A stretch of 26,502 nucleotides of DNA, taken from CAZDEK01 sp964504625 (lineage in GTDB: Bacteria; Patescibacteriota; Saccharimonadia; CAILAD01; GCA-016700035). The position numbers were made by a program, and so were the translations under genes. The notes under the pieces are model-generated. The model did no database searches. It saw nothing but the letters and a program-made list of their open reading frames with translations, and had not been told where the DNA came from. This document shows positions 7,044 through 16,000 of this stretch, in pieces; position 1 is the first letter of the stretch; each line of letters begins with the position of its first letter. The stretch is taken from NCBI GenBank assembly GCA_964504625.1, contig CAZDEK010000002.1, forward strand, positions 1 through 26,502. The letters run 5' to 3'.

Positions 7044-7808
7044 ATGGCAACTAAGACCTACATCATCGGCAACTGGAAAATGCATTGCTCGCCATCCGAA
7101 GCGAGCTTGCTCGTGAATCGCTTGAAAAAAGAGATCACGCGCGTGCCGGATGACGTTGAGGTCGTCCTGTGTCCGCCGAGCGTTGACCTCACGACTGTCC
7201 GCCAGGAGCTCACCGGGCATGATCGGTTAAGCCTGGGCGCGCAGAACGCTTATCCGATGGACGAGGGCGCCTTTACGGGTGAAGTCAGCGTAGCGATGCT
7301 CGCCGATCTCGTGCGGTATGTTATTGTCGGCCACTCTGAGCGACGCCATGTTTTTGGCGAGCGCGATGGCTTGATCGCGCAGAAGATGAGTGCGGTGCGA
7401 CGGCATGGCCTGACGCCGATCTTGTGTGTGGGCGAATCGAAGCACGAGCGAGTCTCCGGTCATGCCAGGCAAGTAGTTGCCGATCAGCTTGATACAGGGC
7501 TGTCGCTACTGACCGAAGAGGAGATTGGTGATGTGATTATTGCCTACGAACCAGTCTGGGCGATTGGGACGGGTGAGAATGCGAAGCCTGAAGACGCGCG
7601 CGAGATGCTAGAGTACATTCGTTCATGGCTGGGTACAGAGTATTCGGGTGCGATCGCGGCTAGCGTGCCATTGCTCTATGGCGGCAGCGTCGACGGCACG
7701 AATGCCGCCAGCTATCTCAAGCTCCATGATTGCGCCGGTTTGCTCGTCGGCGGCGCGAGCGTGAACTACAAGAGCTTCGCCACAATTATTGAAAAAATTG
7801 CTAGTTAG
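7044..7808 (+). CDS. tpiA: Triosephosphate isomerase
   Basis: A 254-aa TIM-barrel enzyme interconverting dihydroxyacetone phosphate and glyceraldehyde 3-phosphate. Catalytic residues are K12 (GNWKM), H97 (VGHSERR) and E169 (AYEPVWAIGTG, which also starts the mobile loop 6). The phosphate-binding YGGSV and the final GLLVGGAS are present. Homology starts at MATKTYIIGNWKM, so the ATG at 7044 is used although the frame is open to 6930. It lies 29 nt after the membrane protein gene, with an extended -10 in the gap. Confidence 0.97.
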   Translation: MATKTYIIGNWKMHCSPSEASLLVNRLKKEITRVPDDVEVVLCPPSVDLTTVRQELTGHDRLSLGAQNAYPMDEGAFTGEVSVAMLADLVRYVIVGHSERRHVFGERDGLIAQKMSAVRRHGLTPILCVGESKHERVSGHARQVVADQLDTGLSLLTEEEIGDVIIAYEPVWAIGTGENAKPEDAREMLEYIRSWLGTEYSGAIAASVPLLYGGSVDGTNAASYLKLHDCAGLLVGGASVNYKSFATIIEKIAS

Positions 7809-7824
7809 TATATACATAGTCTGA

Positions 7825-7830
7825 TATACT
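7825..7830 (+). promoter_or_regulatory. Extended -10 of glmS, likely leaderless
   Basis: TGATATACT (TGn plus TATACT) ends 7 nt before the ATG of glmS (7838). The start of transcription would coincide with the start codon. No Shine-Dalgarno is present between them. Confidence 0.6.
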
Positions 7831-7837
7831 CCAGGCG

Positions 7838-9664
7838 ATGTGTGGAATAGTTGGTTATAGCGGGCAGGCGGAGCAAGTTGTACCTACTTTGTTGAGTGGA
7901 CTGCGCCGCTTGGAATATCGAGGGTATGATTCTTCCGGCATAGCCATTCAAACTGATGACTTGGTGGCTGCGCATAAAGCTGTCGGCAAGATTATTGAGC
8001 TTGAAGAAAGTATGCCAGAAGGGTTTGGTACAACAGCGACTGGTACGGGTATTGCTCATACGCGTTGGGCCACGCATGGTGGTGCGACGAAGCTGAATGC
8101 GCACCCGCACGCCAGCTATGACGGCAAGATCTGGGTCGTTCACAATGGGATTATCGAGAATCACCAACAGATCAAAGATGACCTCAAAAAGGATGGTATC
8201 GAGTGCGAGAGCGAAACCGATACCGAAGTTATCGCTCATCTCATCGCCCGTTATTACTCGGATGATCTGCGGGCTGCTATGCTGGCGGCCGTCAGCGAAC
8301 TGCATGGGGCATTTGCGCTAGCGGTTATATCGGCTGATGAACCAGGCAGGCTGATCGGTGTGAAGTTTGCTAGTCCATTGGTGTTGGGTGTCGGCCAATC
8401 CGAGCTGATTCTTGCCTCTGATGCCGCTGCGATAGTTGATCGCACGAAACAGGTCGTCTATTTAGAGGATGGTGAGCTGGTAGACATTATGGGGCATGAG
8501 TTTGAGATTGTAACTTTTGATAATGCGCCGCGCACAGGTGTAGTTATGCAGCTTGAGTGGGATCATGAACAAGCCTCAAAGCAGGGTTACCCCCACTATC
8601 TGCTCAAAGAAATTATGGAGCAGCCTCAGGCGATTATTGATGCGACGCGTGGTCGGATTGATTTTGAAAATGCCACAGTACGATTTGGGGGTTTGCTAGA
8701 TAAGCAGAAAGAGATTCAGGCTGCGCAATCGGTGACATTGCTGGGTGTCGGCACCTCATTTTATTCGGCTCTACTCGGTGAGCTGTATTTTGAAGCCTTA
8801 GCGAACATTCCAGCTAAAGCCGTCTTGGCCCCTGAGTATCGCTATCGTGATAAGGCGCCAATGCCTCAAAGCTGGGTGATTGCACTCTCGCAGTCGGGGG
8901 AAACGGCTGATACGCTGGCGGCTATCGAAGAGGCCAAACGACAGGGTTCCATCGTCACTGGAATCGTCAACACAGTTGGTTCATCGATTGCGCGAGTGAC
9001 CGATGCCGGCGTCTATAACCATATTGGACCAGAAATTTCAGTGGCTTCGACTAAGGCATTTACTTCTCAGGCGGTAATCCTGCTGATGCATGCGATCCTT
9101 CTGGGTCGTCATCGGGGGCTTGATGTCGCGACAGCCAATCACGTATTAGCGGCTATCCAGCAGCTACCCGAACAGATTAACTCTGTCTTCGATCAGTCGG
9201 CCAATATCAAAGCCATAGCCGAGCGCTATCAATCGGTTCAGAGTATGTTTTTCATTGCTCGCGACCTGCAATACCCAGTAGCGCTTGAAGCGGCTTTGAA
9301 GCTCAAAGAGATTTCCTATATTCATGCTGAGGGTTTGTCGGCGGGGGAGCTGAAGCATGGCTTTATTGCTCTGGCAGATAAGAATATGCCAGCAGTAGCG
9401 ATTGTACCGTCAGGCTTCTTACGTGATAAGCTGCTTGCCAATATTGAGGAACTGCGAGCACGGACATCACCTGTGATAGCAGTCTCGAATAGTCCAGTCA
9501 AGGGATTGGATAATGGTATTGTGGTGCCTGATACCGGCTCACGTTTTACCCAGCCCATCGTTGACACCGTGGCGCTTCAGCTCTTGGCCTATCATGCGGC
9601 TGTGGCGCTTGGTCGCGATGTCGATCAGCCTCGCAATCTTGCGAAGAGTGTAACGGTTGAGTAA
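7838..9664 (+). CDS. glmS: Glutamine-fructose-6-phosphate aminotransferase (isomerizing)
   Basis: A 608-aa enzyme making glucosamine 6-phosphate, the entry to UDP-GlcNAc and peptidoglycan. The N-terminal glutaminase domain (about 1-220) begins MCGIVGY with the nucleophile Cys2 and contains RLEYRGYDSSG, THTRWATHG-like AHTRWATHG and VVHNGIIEN. Two SIS sugar-isomerase domains follow (about 280-430 and 455-600), with LSQSGETADT and the C-terminal LAKSVTVE that closes the active site. The length is normal. It has its own extended -10 directly before the ATG and is followed after 30 nt by ppa. Its presence suggests that the cell can at least make amino-sugar precursors. Confidence 0.98.
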   Translation: MCGIVGYSGQAEQVVPTLLSGLRRLEYRGYDSSGIAIQTDDLVAAHKAVGKIIELEESMPEGFGTTATGTGIAHTRWATHGGATKLNAHPHASYDGKIWVVHNGIIENHQQIKDDLKKDGIECESETDTEVIAHLIARYYSDDLRAAMLAAVSELHGAFALAVISADEPGRLIGVKFASPLVLGVGQSELILASDAAAIVDRTKQVVYLEDGELVDIMGHEFEIVTFDNAPRTGVVMQLEWDHEQASKQGYPHYLLKEIMEQPQAIIDATRGRIDFENATVRFGGLLDKQKEIQAAQSVTLLGVGTSFYSALLGELYFEALANIPAKAVLAPEYRYRDKAPMPQSWVIALSQSGETADTLAAIEEAKRQGSIVTGIVNTVGSSIARVTDAGVYNHIGPEISVASTKAFTSQAVILLMHAILLGRHRGLDVATANHVLAAIQQLPEQINSVFDQSANIKAIAERYQSVQSMFFIARDLQYPVALEAALKLKEISYIHAEGLSAGELKHGFIALADKNMPAVAIVPSGFLRDKLLANIEELRARTSPVIAVSNSPVKGLDNGIVVPDTGSRFTQPIVDTVALQLLAYHAAVALGRDVDQPRNLAKSVTVE

Positions 9665-9694
9665 GCTAGTAGAGTAAGTATCCGGAGTAAAAGT

Positions 9695-10216
9695 ATGTCT
9701 TTGAAAAATGTTGGTATTGGCTCGAAAGCCCCTGAAGTCGTGAATGTTGTGGTAGAGATACCGCGGGGCCAGCTCCGCAACAAGTATGAGGTTGATAAGG
9801 AAACCGGTGCGGTTTTTCTCGACCGGGTGAATAATGTTACCTCTGCTTACCCGTATGATTATGGCTATGTGCCAGACACACTCTGCGAAGATGGCGATCC
9901 GCTCGATGCGCTCATTATCATTGATGAGCCGCTGTATCCAGGGGTAGTGGTGCCATGTCGGCCGATTGGTATGGTGCGCATGGTGGATGACGGTGAAGGT
10001 GATGAGAAGCTCGTCTGTGTACCCGCCAAAGACACTTCTAAGGACCATATCACAGAAGTGGATCAGCTTGGGTCTGAATTCAAAAAATATGTCGAGCACT
10101 TCTACAGTCATTACAAGGACTGGAAGAATGACTGGCAGGGTGTTGAGATTTCATTTAATGGCTGGGCCAACGCCGCTGAAGCGCGCGAGCATATCGTCAA
10201 GACACGTCAAGGCTAA
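9695..10216 (+). CDS. ppa: Inorganic pyrophosphatase (family I)
   Basis: A 173-aa soluble enzyme hydrolysing pyrophosphate. The family signature with metal-binding aspartates is DGDPLDAL, preceded by YPYDYGYVPDT. Other expected residues (EIPRGQLRNKYEVDKETG, and a C-terminal HFYSHYKDWKN) are present. A GGAG Shine-Dalgarno lies 8 nt before the ATG, in contrast to the leaderless-looking glmS upstream, which suggests that ppa is read from the glmS transcript. The last 4 nt overlap the convergent gene at 10213-11193, and no terminator separates them. Confidence 0.97.
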   Translation: MSLKNVGIGSKAPEVVNVVVEIPRGQLRNKYEVDKETGAVFLDRVNNVTSAYPYDYGYVPDTLCEDGDPLDALIIIDEPLYPGVVVPCRPIGMVRMVDDGEGDEKLVCVPAKDTSKDHITEVDQLGSEFKKYVEHFYSHYKDWKNDWQGVEISFNGWANAAEAREHIVKTRQG

Positions 10217-11193
10217 TAAAACGGCTTGAAGCTGAGGGTCTGAACAGCTTTCAAAAACTCATCGTGGATCGCAATAGTGTCCTGACCCAGTGCCCCGCGT
10301 GAGAAATCGCTGGTAGTAGCACTGACTTGGCCTGAGGCGCCAGAATCGTTGCGGGCACGCAGGGCTGAAATTGCCGCCCAGGCTTGATCGCGGACATTGT
10401 GCTGGGCGTAGATGACATAGTTCCGCCCTTCATACACGCCGACCAGCATCAGGATAATCTGTGGTGTGTAGTCAGTGGCGCTGGTATTGGTGATATAGCT
10501 GATGCCCTTAAAGCCGTTTTCTGCTACTGCAACGGGTTCAAGATGCTGACGCCCACCTGGTTCTGTTGTCAGGCGGGGGTTCATAGTCGCAGCGGAGACG
10601 CGAGCGTAGTTTTCTGGATTGATGCTCTTGAGATTATTCCACCAGGTCTGTTTTTGCGCAATTGTCATGGGCACAACATTTTTGGTGGATTTCAGCCAGT
10701 TGGTGATATCCATAATCGCAATGTAGTTGCCGCTCGGCAAGCTAGTATTCGTACTTGAGAGTGGCGAATAGCGCGAGAGAGCGGCGCGCACCAAAATACT
10801 ATCTTCCCAAGGGTAGGCTTTACTGGTTTGACTGGAGTAACTGGCTTCCCAAGCTTGTGGTACCGTGAGAGTCAGATCATATGGCACGCGGCTGGTTGCG
10901 CTAACTTCGAGAAAGATCCTCTCTGGTCCAAGCTGGGTTGTGGCGTTTGGGTCGACTGATGGTCGAGGGGTCACGGATAATGAGTTTGAGGGAGTGGGGT
11001 TTGGTTTTTTACGCGAACTAAGGAGAATGGCCGGCACCGCCATAAAGGTGAGTAGAATAATGCCACTGATGATGGCAATCGTTAGAAGTTTCTTCTTTTG
11101 AGCTGCTCCGGGGTCGGGTTCCGGAACATCTGGATTGACTGGGGGCGCACCAGATTCCACCGGCTCTTTATGAAATGGGTTTGGGAGATTCAT
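10213..11193 (-). CDS. Membrane-anchored extracytoplasmic protein, unknown function
   Basis: A 326-aa protein with a Pro/Glu-rich cytoplasmic N-terminus (about 1-33), one membrane helix (about 35-58, LLTIAIISGIILLTFMAVPAILL), a Pro/Ser/Thr linker (about 62-90) and an extracytoplasmic domain (about 92-326). The domain includes IFLEVSATSRVPYDLTLTVP and a YEGRNYVIYAQH motif reminiscent of PsbP/lipoprotein-like folds that predict surface proteins, but I do not recognise a family. A TATACT hexamer on the minus strand ends 9 nt before the ATG. It is divergent from the helicase gene and convergent with ppa, overlapping it by 4 nt. Confidence 0.85.
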   Translation of the reverse strand: MNLPNPFHKEPVESGAPPVNPDVPEPDPGAAQKKKLLTIAIISGIILLTFMAVPAILLSSRKKPNPTPSNSLSVTPRPSVDPNATTQLGPERIFLEVSATSRVPYDLTLTVPQAWEASYSSQTSKAYPWEDSILVRAALSRYSPLSSTNTSLPSGNYIAIMDITNWLKSTKNVVPMTIAQKQTWWNNLKSINPENYARVSAATMNPRLTTEPGGRQHLEPVAVAENGFKGISYITNTSATDYTPQIILMLVGVYEGRNYVIYAQHNVRDQAWAAISALRARNDSGASGQVSATTSDFSRGALGQDTIAIHDEFLKAVQTLSFKPFY

Positions 11194-11202
11194 ATAGCCA
11201 CC

Positions 11203-11208
11203 AGTATA
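11203..11208 (-). promoter_or_regulatory. -10 element of minus-strand membrane protein gene
   Basis: On the minus strand TATACT ends 9 nt before the start codon at 11193, predicting a leader of only a few bases. Confidence 0.5.
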
Positions 11209-11267
11209 CCGGAAGTCGGCCGAGCATAACCGTTTTCGTAAGACTTTCGGCTTATGCTTGAATCCAG

Positions 11268-11273
11268 TAGAAT
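11268..11273 (+). promoter_or_regulatory. -10 element of the helicase gene, likely leaderless
   Basis: TAGAAT ends 6 nt before the helicase ATG (11280). No Shine-Dalgarno is seen. It forms a divergent promoter pair with the element at 11203-11208. Confidence 0.5.
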
Positions 11274-11279
11274 AGATAT

Positions 11280-13442
11280 ATGCACGCGCTACTCAAAGAT
11301 TTAAATGACGCTCAGCGCGAGGGAGTACTTGTCGTTGACGGACCGGTACTCATGCTTGCTGGGGCTGGTTCAGGTAAGACGAAGACGTTGACACACCGCA
11401 TCGCCTACCTCGTAATGGAGCATAAGATACATCCGACCAACATTTTGGCGGTAACGTTTACCAATAAAGCGGCAGCCGAAATGCGGGCGCGTATCAATGG
11501 GCTATTGGGCCGTGACGCTGAGGACCGTAATTATTTGCCATTTCTCGGTACTTTTCACGCAATTGCGGTCAGAATTCTCAGGCGAGAAGCTATGCACCTT
11601 GGCTACCCGACGAGCTTTGTGATCTATGACGAAGCTGATGCCCAGGCAGTCGTGAAGCTGGTCTGTAAAGAACTTGGTATTGAGGAGAAGGTATTTTCGC
11701 CGCAGGCCATGCGTAGCTTAATATCGGGAGCGAAGAATGAACTTATTGGCTCGTCCGAATACGCTCGTCTGGCCCAGGGTCGAGCCCAGGAAGCGGCAGC
11801 GCAGATCTATCCGGTGTATCAGAAAAAACTGCGCGAGAATGGTGCGATGGACTTCGATGACATCATTATGTTGACGGTCAAGCTCTTTGAGGAAAATCAG
11901 GAAGTGCTAGCGCGGTATCAGCAGCAGTTTCAATACATTCTCGTCGATGAGTATCAGGATACGAATCACGCCCAATATCGCTTAGTCCGGTTGCTGGCCG
12001 AGGAGCACAATAATATCTGCGTGGTAGGTGATGACTGGCAATCGATTTATTCATGGCGTGGTGCCAACTATGAGAACATTCTGAATTTCGAGTCTGACTA
12101 TCCGGATGCCAAAGTTATAAAACTTGAGCAGAACTATCGTAGTACCCAGCATATCCTCGACGCGGCCCAAGCAGTGATCACGAAGAACACCGTGCGTACC
12201 GAGAAGCAGCTCTACACCGAGCTGGGGGATGGCGAGAAGATTATTATCCAGCAGGTAGCGGATGAACTGGCCGAGGGTCAGTACGTGATACAAACTATCG
12301 ACCGGCTGGTAACTGAGCAGGGATATAAATACTCGGATTGCGCCGTGCTATATCGGACAAACGCCCAGTCGCGTAGCTTGGAAGAATCGTTTCTGCGCTA
12401 CAATATGCCTTATCAAATCGTCGGCGGTCTGCGTTTCTATGAGCGCAAGGAGATCAAGGACACGCTTGCCTATCTGCGCTTCGTGGCCAATCCCCAGGAT
12501 GAGGTGAGCTGGCGGCGGATTGTGAATGTGCCAGCTCGCGGACTAGGCGATAAGTCGCTTGCCGTTATGGCTGAATATGCCTCCGCACATAATCAAGATT
12601 TGCTGACATCGTGCGCCGAAGCCGAACAGGTACCTGGATTGACGCCGCGCGCCAAAGCGGCTTTTCATGACTTTGCGGTGCTCATTCATGACTTTCGCGA
12701 AGCATCTGAGCGGCTACCGGTCGCCGAGCTGGCCGAGCTGGTGCTCAAGAAAACCGGCTACATGGAAGCGCTGGATGATGGTTCGCTGACAGCGACTGAC
12801 CGGATCGAAAACGTCCAAGAATTCCTGGGCGTAGCCCGCGGCTTTGGCACTACCGCGCTGGAGGAGTTTCTCTCGGAAATCTCGCTGGTGACCGACCTTG
12901 ACTCCTGGGAGAGCGCAACCGACGCGGTGACCCTCATGACCCTACATGCCGCTAAGGGGTTGGAGTTTCGCGTCGTCTTCATGGTCGGCATGGAGGAAGG
13001 GATATTCCCGCACTCGCGCACGCTGTTTGAGCCGGTCGAGCTCGAGGAGGAACGACGCTTGTGCTACGTCGGCATGACCCGCGCCCGTGAGCGGCTGTAT
13101 ATGACGCACGCCACGATGCGATTACTCTATGGTAATACGCAGCATAATCCGATTTCGCGCTTCGTCATGGAGATTCCACCTGAGTATTCCGAGTCTGGTC
13201 TGATTGCTTCGGCCGCTCGACTCGGTTCTGGTGCTCTGCGCGATGTGCCGACGATGCGCTCGGATCCGTTTCCGGATGAATTTGGTGGCGCGCCTGAGCT
13301 TGATCAAGGCGATAAAGTCGAACATGCGACATTTGGCATCGGCACAGTGATTGGTGTCGAAGAAGACGATGTCCAGGTACTTTTCGAGAAAGCCGGCATC
13401 AAGCGCTTGAACATTGGTTTTGCGCCCTTAAAGAAACTGTAG
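11280..13442 (+). CDS. pcrA: UvrD/PcrA-type DNA helicase (SF1)
   Basis: A 720-aa 3'-5' DNA helicase for repair and replication restart. Motifs in order: Q motif LNDAQREGV, Walker A GAGSGKTKTLTHR, Ia VTFTNKAAAEM, II DEYQDTN, III VVGDDWQSIYSWRGA, IV YRTNAQSR, V TLHAAKGLEF and VI YVGMTRARERLYM. The C-terminus (about 670-720) ends in a Tudor-like segment GDKVEHATFGIGTVIGVEEDD with final LKKL, as in PcrA, which binds RNA polymerase. The DDWQSIY variant (instead of DDDQSIY) is shared with some UvrD1-like proteins. The length is normal. It is followed after 9 nt by the dipeptidase gene. Confidence 0.96.
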   Translation: MHALLKDLNDAQREGVLVVDGPVLMLAGAGSGKTKTLTHRIAYLVMEHKIHPTNILAVTFTNKAAAEMRARINGLLGRDAEDRNYLPFLGTFHAIAVRILRREAMHLGYPTSFVIYDEADAQAVVKLVCKELGIEEKVFSPQAMRSLISGAKNELIGSSEYARLAQGRAQEAAAQIYPVYQKKLRENGAMDFDDIIMLTVKLFEENQEVLARYQQQFQYILVDEYQDTNHAQYRLVRLLAEEHNNICVVGDDWQSIYSWRGANYENILNFESDYPDAKVIKLEQNYRSTQHILDAAQAVITKNTVRTEKQLYTELGDGEKIIIQQVADELAEGQYVIQTIDRLVTEQGYKYSDCAVLYRTNAQSRSLEESFLRYNMPYQIVGGLRFYERKEIKDTLAYLRFVANPQDEVSWRRIVNVPARGLGDKSLAVMAEYASAHNQDLLTSCAEAEQVPGLTPRAKAAFHDFAVLIHDFREASERLPVAELAELVLKKTGYMEALDDGSLTATDRIENVQEFLGVARGFGTTALEEFLSEISLVTDLDSWESATDAVTLMTLHAAKGLEFRVVFMVGMEEGIFPHSRTLFEPVELEEERRLCYVGMTRARERLYMTHATMRLLYGNTQHNPISRFVMEIPPEYSESGLIASAARLGSGALRDVPTMRSDPFPDEFGGAPELDQGDKVEHATFGIGTVIGVEEDDVQVLFEKAGIKRLNIGFAPLKKL

Positions 13443-13451
13443 GAAGCATCT

Positions 13452-14459
13452 ATGAGCTTGATATCGAGAGGACTTTCAGATGACGCCTCGACATTACCTG
13501 CTATTCCCCGTGATCTGCTCGCCCCGATAGGTTGGGATACGATAGTAATCAGCGAGATGGGAGAAGACCTCGTCGCACTTGGCTCAGGATCTGCTCTTCA
13601 CGACATTCATACAAGCTCGGTCTACTTCGGTGAGCACACAGAATATCCTGCAATCACTGGTGCACTCATCACTGTTTTCGTGCGAGAATCGGTTGCTCGA
13701 AGGTTACAGCAGGCACAAATTCTCTTACCTGCAAATCACTACTTGATGGTGCTTGATGGCTATCGACCACAGTCGGTTCAGGAGACATTGTATGCCGACT
13801 ATTATCAGGCACTGGCGCAGTTAGAGCCTGAGTGGTCGCCGGACCGCTTGCAGGCTGAAACAGACAAATATATTGCTCGGCCATCGACTGATACGCATTG
13901 TCCTTCGCCGCACAGCACTGGGGGCGCGGTAGATGTCGTGATCTTTCGTTTACCACCTAGGATCAATAGCCTATATCGACAACTGGTAGAAAATACTCAT
14001 AGAATGAGTGTTCTGGCGTATCGCGAACGGGCTGAAATCGTGTGTCGCCATGCGCAGTTTCTTGATTTTGGCACAGCGTTTGATGAAGGCGGCGAAAAGG
14101 CGCACGTGAATTACTATGAGCTCTTGGGAAAAAAGCGGCCCTTGAATCGGTCTGAATGTGAAGCCAGGGATAATCGCAGGCTGCTCTATAACGTCATGCT
14201 TTCTAACGGTATGCAACCATATCTGTACGAATGGTGGCACTATAATGCGCCCGAAACCCAAATGGGCGCTGTGACCGCGGGAGAACGTGTTGCAAAGTTT
14301 GGAGCAGTGGAAATGAGTCCGGCTAACCGTGCATTTGAGACTAAGCGGCGTGAATACTATATGCAGATTAACGGCGATACACCATTGCGGTTGAATTCGC
14401 GAGCGGCGGCGTTTTTTGGGACTGGCAAGGTGGTGCCATCTGGGACTTTGCCTACCTAG
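13452..14459 (+). CDS. VanX-like D-alanyl-D-alanine dipeptidase (peptidase M15D)
   Basis: A 335-aa zinc peptidase. Zinc and catalytic residues of the VanX type are present: H154 and D161 in SPHSTGGAVD, E260 (catalytic base) and H263 in YEWWHY, and the conserved DGYRP earlier. The family is about 200 aa in VanX, so this is a longer form with an extended N-terminus and an insertion around the middle. No signal peptide or membrane helix is visible, so it is probably cytoplasmic. Such enzymes cleave D-Ala-D-Ala either for peptidoglycan turnover and nutrition or, together with VanHA, in vancomycin resistance; no vanH or vanA is nearby, so resistance is not supported. A GGAAG motif precedes the ATG in the 9-nt gap after the helicase. 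Confidence 0.85.
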   Translation: MSLISRGLSDDASTLPAIPRDLLAPIGWDTIVISEMGEDLVALGSGSALHDIHTSSVYFGEHTEYPAITGALITVFVRESVARRLQQAQILLPANHYLMVLDGYRPQSVQETLYADYYQALAQLEPEWSPDRLQAETDKYIARPSTDTHCPSPHSTGGAVDVVIFRLPPRINSLYRQLVENTHRMSVLAYRERAEIVCRHAQFLDFGTAFDEGGEKAHVNYYELLGKKRPLNRSECEARDNRRLLYNVMLSNGMQPYLYEWWHYNAPETQMGAVTAGERVAKFGAVEMSPANRAFETKRREYYMQINGDTPLRLNSRAAAFFGTGKVVPSGTLPT

Positions 14460-14541
14460 CGGCAGGCCTAGTGCTTGTTCTGTATCCGTAGAGGTGAGAG
14501 AATGACCGCGTTCTGATCGCTTGTGCGAAAGAAGGCACCTG

Positions 14542-15786
14542 ATGAAGGTCGTAGTAGTTGGTTCTGGTGGTCGTGAGCACGCGTTGGCGGAAGCCTTTGC
14601 TCGTCACGCTCATGAAGTATGTGTGAGTCCTGGCAACGATGGTATGCCTTGGTCGACGGCAGTGCCGGCGACTGACCTAGCGGCAGACTTGTTCGTGATC
14701 GGTCCTGAGGCGCCACTCATCGCAGGTTTGGCTGATGAGCTACGGGCTCAAGGCAAAGTGGTGTTTGGCCCAAGTCAGCACGCTGCTCAGCTCGAAGGCT
14801 CGAAAGTCTTTATGAAACAGCTTCTCGATGCGGCCGGTGTTCCCACCGCGAGCTGGAAGCTTGCTCATGCACGGTTGAGTCGGCGTCGTGTCACCAGCAT
14901 GGTCAATCATTTTTACCTGATTAGTCGGGGCTGTATCGTCAAGACCGATGGCCCCGCAGCTGGCAAGGGCGTGGCAGTTTTTGGTACTGATCTTGAGCAT
15001 CGCTTCAACGCGGCGCAAGATGCCTGGCGTAAGCTGCATGATGTCGAGCATAATCCTTCACGTGAAGTGGTGATTGAGGAATTGCTCATCGGAACCGAAG
15101 CGTCGCTCGAAGCGATCGTATCTGGTACCGACTATGTGTTGCTGCCGGGGGCACGTGACTACAAGCGATTGCTCGATGGTGATCAAGGGCCGAATACTGG
15201 CGGCATGGGTGGATACTCCCCGCATGGTTCGGATGAAGATGTTCGAATGTGGGCTAAGGTTTGTCTCGAGCCACTTCTGGCTGAATTGTCACAGCGAGGC
15301 ATCGATTATCGAGGGGCGATGAAGATCGATCTCATGCTGACCGAAGCCGGGCCGCAGGTACTGGAAGTGAATGTCCGTCTCGGTGACCCAGAGACACAAT
15401 CGATCATGCCAAGAATTACCTCTGATCTAGCCGAGCTCCTCTTGGCAGCGGCGCGAGCCCAACCTCTTCCGACGCTCGAGGTCAGCTCCTATGCTGCCGT
15501 CACGGTCGTTCTGACCACCAGTGGGTATCCCGAGCGGGCAACTGTCGGGCAGGTGATCGCACCAAGCCGTGAAGTCCTGACGCGTGTTGACGCTCGACAC
15601 CATATCTACTGTGCAGGTGTGCGACTCGATGAGAATGGCACAGATCTCCTCACTTCAGGCGGACGTGTCTTGGCGGTAACAGCTTTGGGTGGTACCCGTG
15701 AACTGGCGCGAGAGCGTGCCTATGCGAGAGTACGACACATTACCTGGTTGGGCTGCCAGTATCGAAAGGATATTGCAGCTGATTAA
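14542..15786 (+). CDS. purD: Phosphoribosylamine-glycine ligase (GAR synthetase)
   Basis: A 414-aa ATP-grasp enzyme, second step of purine synthesis. It begins MKVVVVGSGGREHALAEAF and carries GPEAPLIAGLADELR, the ATP-grasp loop KTDGPAAGKGV (usual KADGLAAGKGV), LPGARDYKRLLDGDQGPNTGG and EVNVRLGDPETQ. The ATG at 14542 matches the family start; an in-frame TTG at 14521 is not needed, and a GAAGG motif lies in front of the ATG. No other purine gene is in the window, which is odd in a reduced genome. A region near residues 105-130 (SRRRVTSMVNHFYLISRG) is less conserved. It may act in salvage or on a related substrate, but catalytic motifs look intact. Confidence 0.92.
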   Translation: MKVVVVGSGGREHALAEAFARHAHEVCVSPGNDGMPWSTAVPATDLAADLFVIGPEAPLIAGLADELRAQGKVVFGPSQHAAQLEGSKVFMKQLLDAAGVPTASWKLAHARLSRRRVTSMVNHFYLISRGCIVKTDGPAAGKGVAVFGTDLEHRFNAAQDAWRKLHDVEHNPSREVVIEELLIGTEASLEAIVSGTDYVLLPGARDYKRLLDGDQGPNTGGMGGYSPHGSDEDVRMWAKVCLEPLLAELSQRGIDYRGAMKIDLMLTEAGPQVLEVNVRLGDPETQSIMPRITSDLAELLLAAARAQPLPTLEVSSYAAVTVVLTTSGYPERATVGQVIAPSREVLTRVDARHHIYCAGVRLDENGTDLLTSGGRVLAVTALGGTRELARERAYARVRHITWLGCQYRKDIAAD

Positions 15787-15790
15787 ATCA

Positions 15791-15818
15791 AGCGGCGGGC
15801 CGTTTCTGGCTCGCCGCT
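15791..15818. other. Strong hairpin after purD, no T-tract
   Basis: AGCGGCGGGCC at 15791-15801 pairs with GGCTCGCCGCT at 15808-15818 (11 pairs, one G.T), loop GTTTCT. The following bases GTAACG are not a T-tract, so it is at best an unusual terminator or an mRNA 3'-end stabiliser. Confidence 0.55.
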
Positions 15819-15833
15819 GTAACGTACTTATGA

Positions 15834-15862
15834 TTGCTAAACACCCCTGAAAATGGTAGACT
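15834..15862 (+). promoter_or_regulatory. Candidate promoter of the rpf-rsmA genes
   Basis: TTGCTA at 15834-15839 and TAGACT at 15857-15862, with TGG before it (extended -10 style), are spaced by exactly 17 nt. Transcription would start near 15869, giving a leader of about 130 nt before the GTG at 16001. Confidence 0.6.
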
Positions 15863-16000
15863 AGCCCTCAAGAAAACAAACCTTTTTACTCCTAGTAAGT
15901 ATGAGGTAAGAGTATCTCTACTCTGTTTCGGGCCCGTGTACGCACGACCCAAGTCTTACAACAGAAATATCAACGTCTGGTTACAAAGCGGCATCGTTTT

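Noticed and set aside
7805..8305. 166-aa minus-strand frame
   Set aside because: Antisense shadow of glmS, whose glutaminase motifs are unambiguous.
9665..9694. Separate promoter or terminator between glmS and ppa
   Set aside because: The 30-nt gap has only a GGAG Shine-Dalgarno; no hairpin and no convincing -10 plus -35 pair.
13452..14459. Vancomycin resistance gene vanX
   Set aside because: Only the dipeptidase family is supported; there is no vanH, vanA or vanRS nearby, and the protein is much longer than VanX.
15863..16000. c-di-AMP (ydaO) riboswitch upstream of rpf
   Set aside because: Such riboswitches control rpf genes in actinobacteria, but I could not find the conserved core here and the leader is short.
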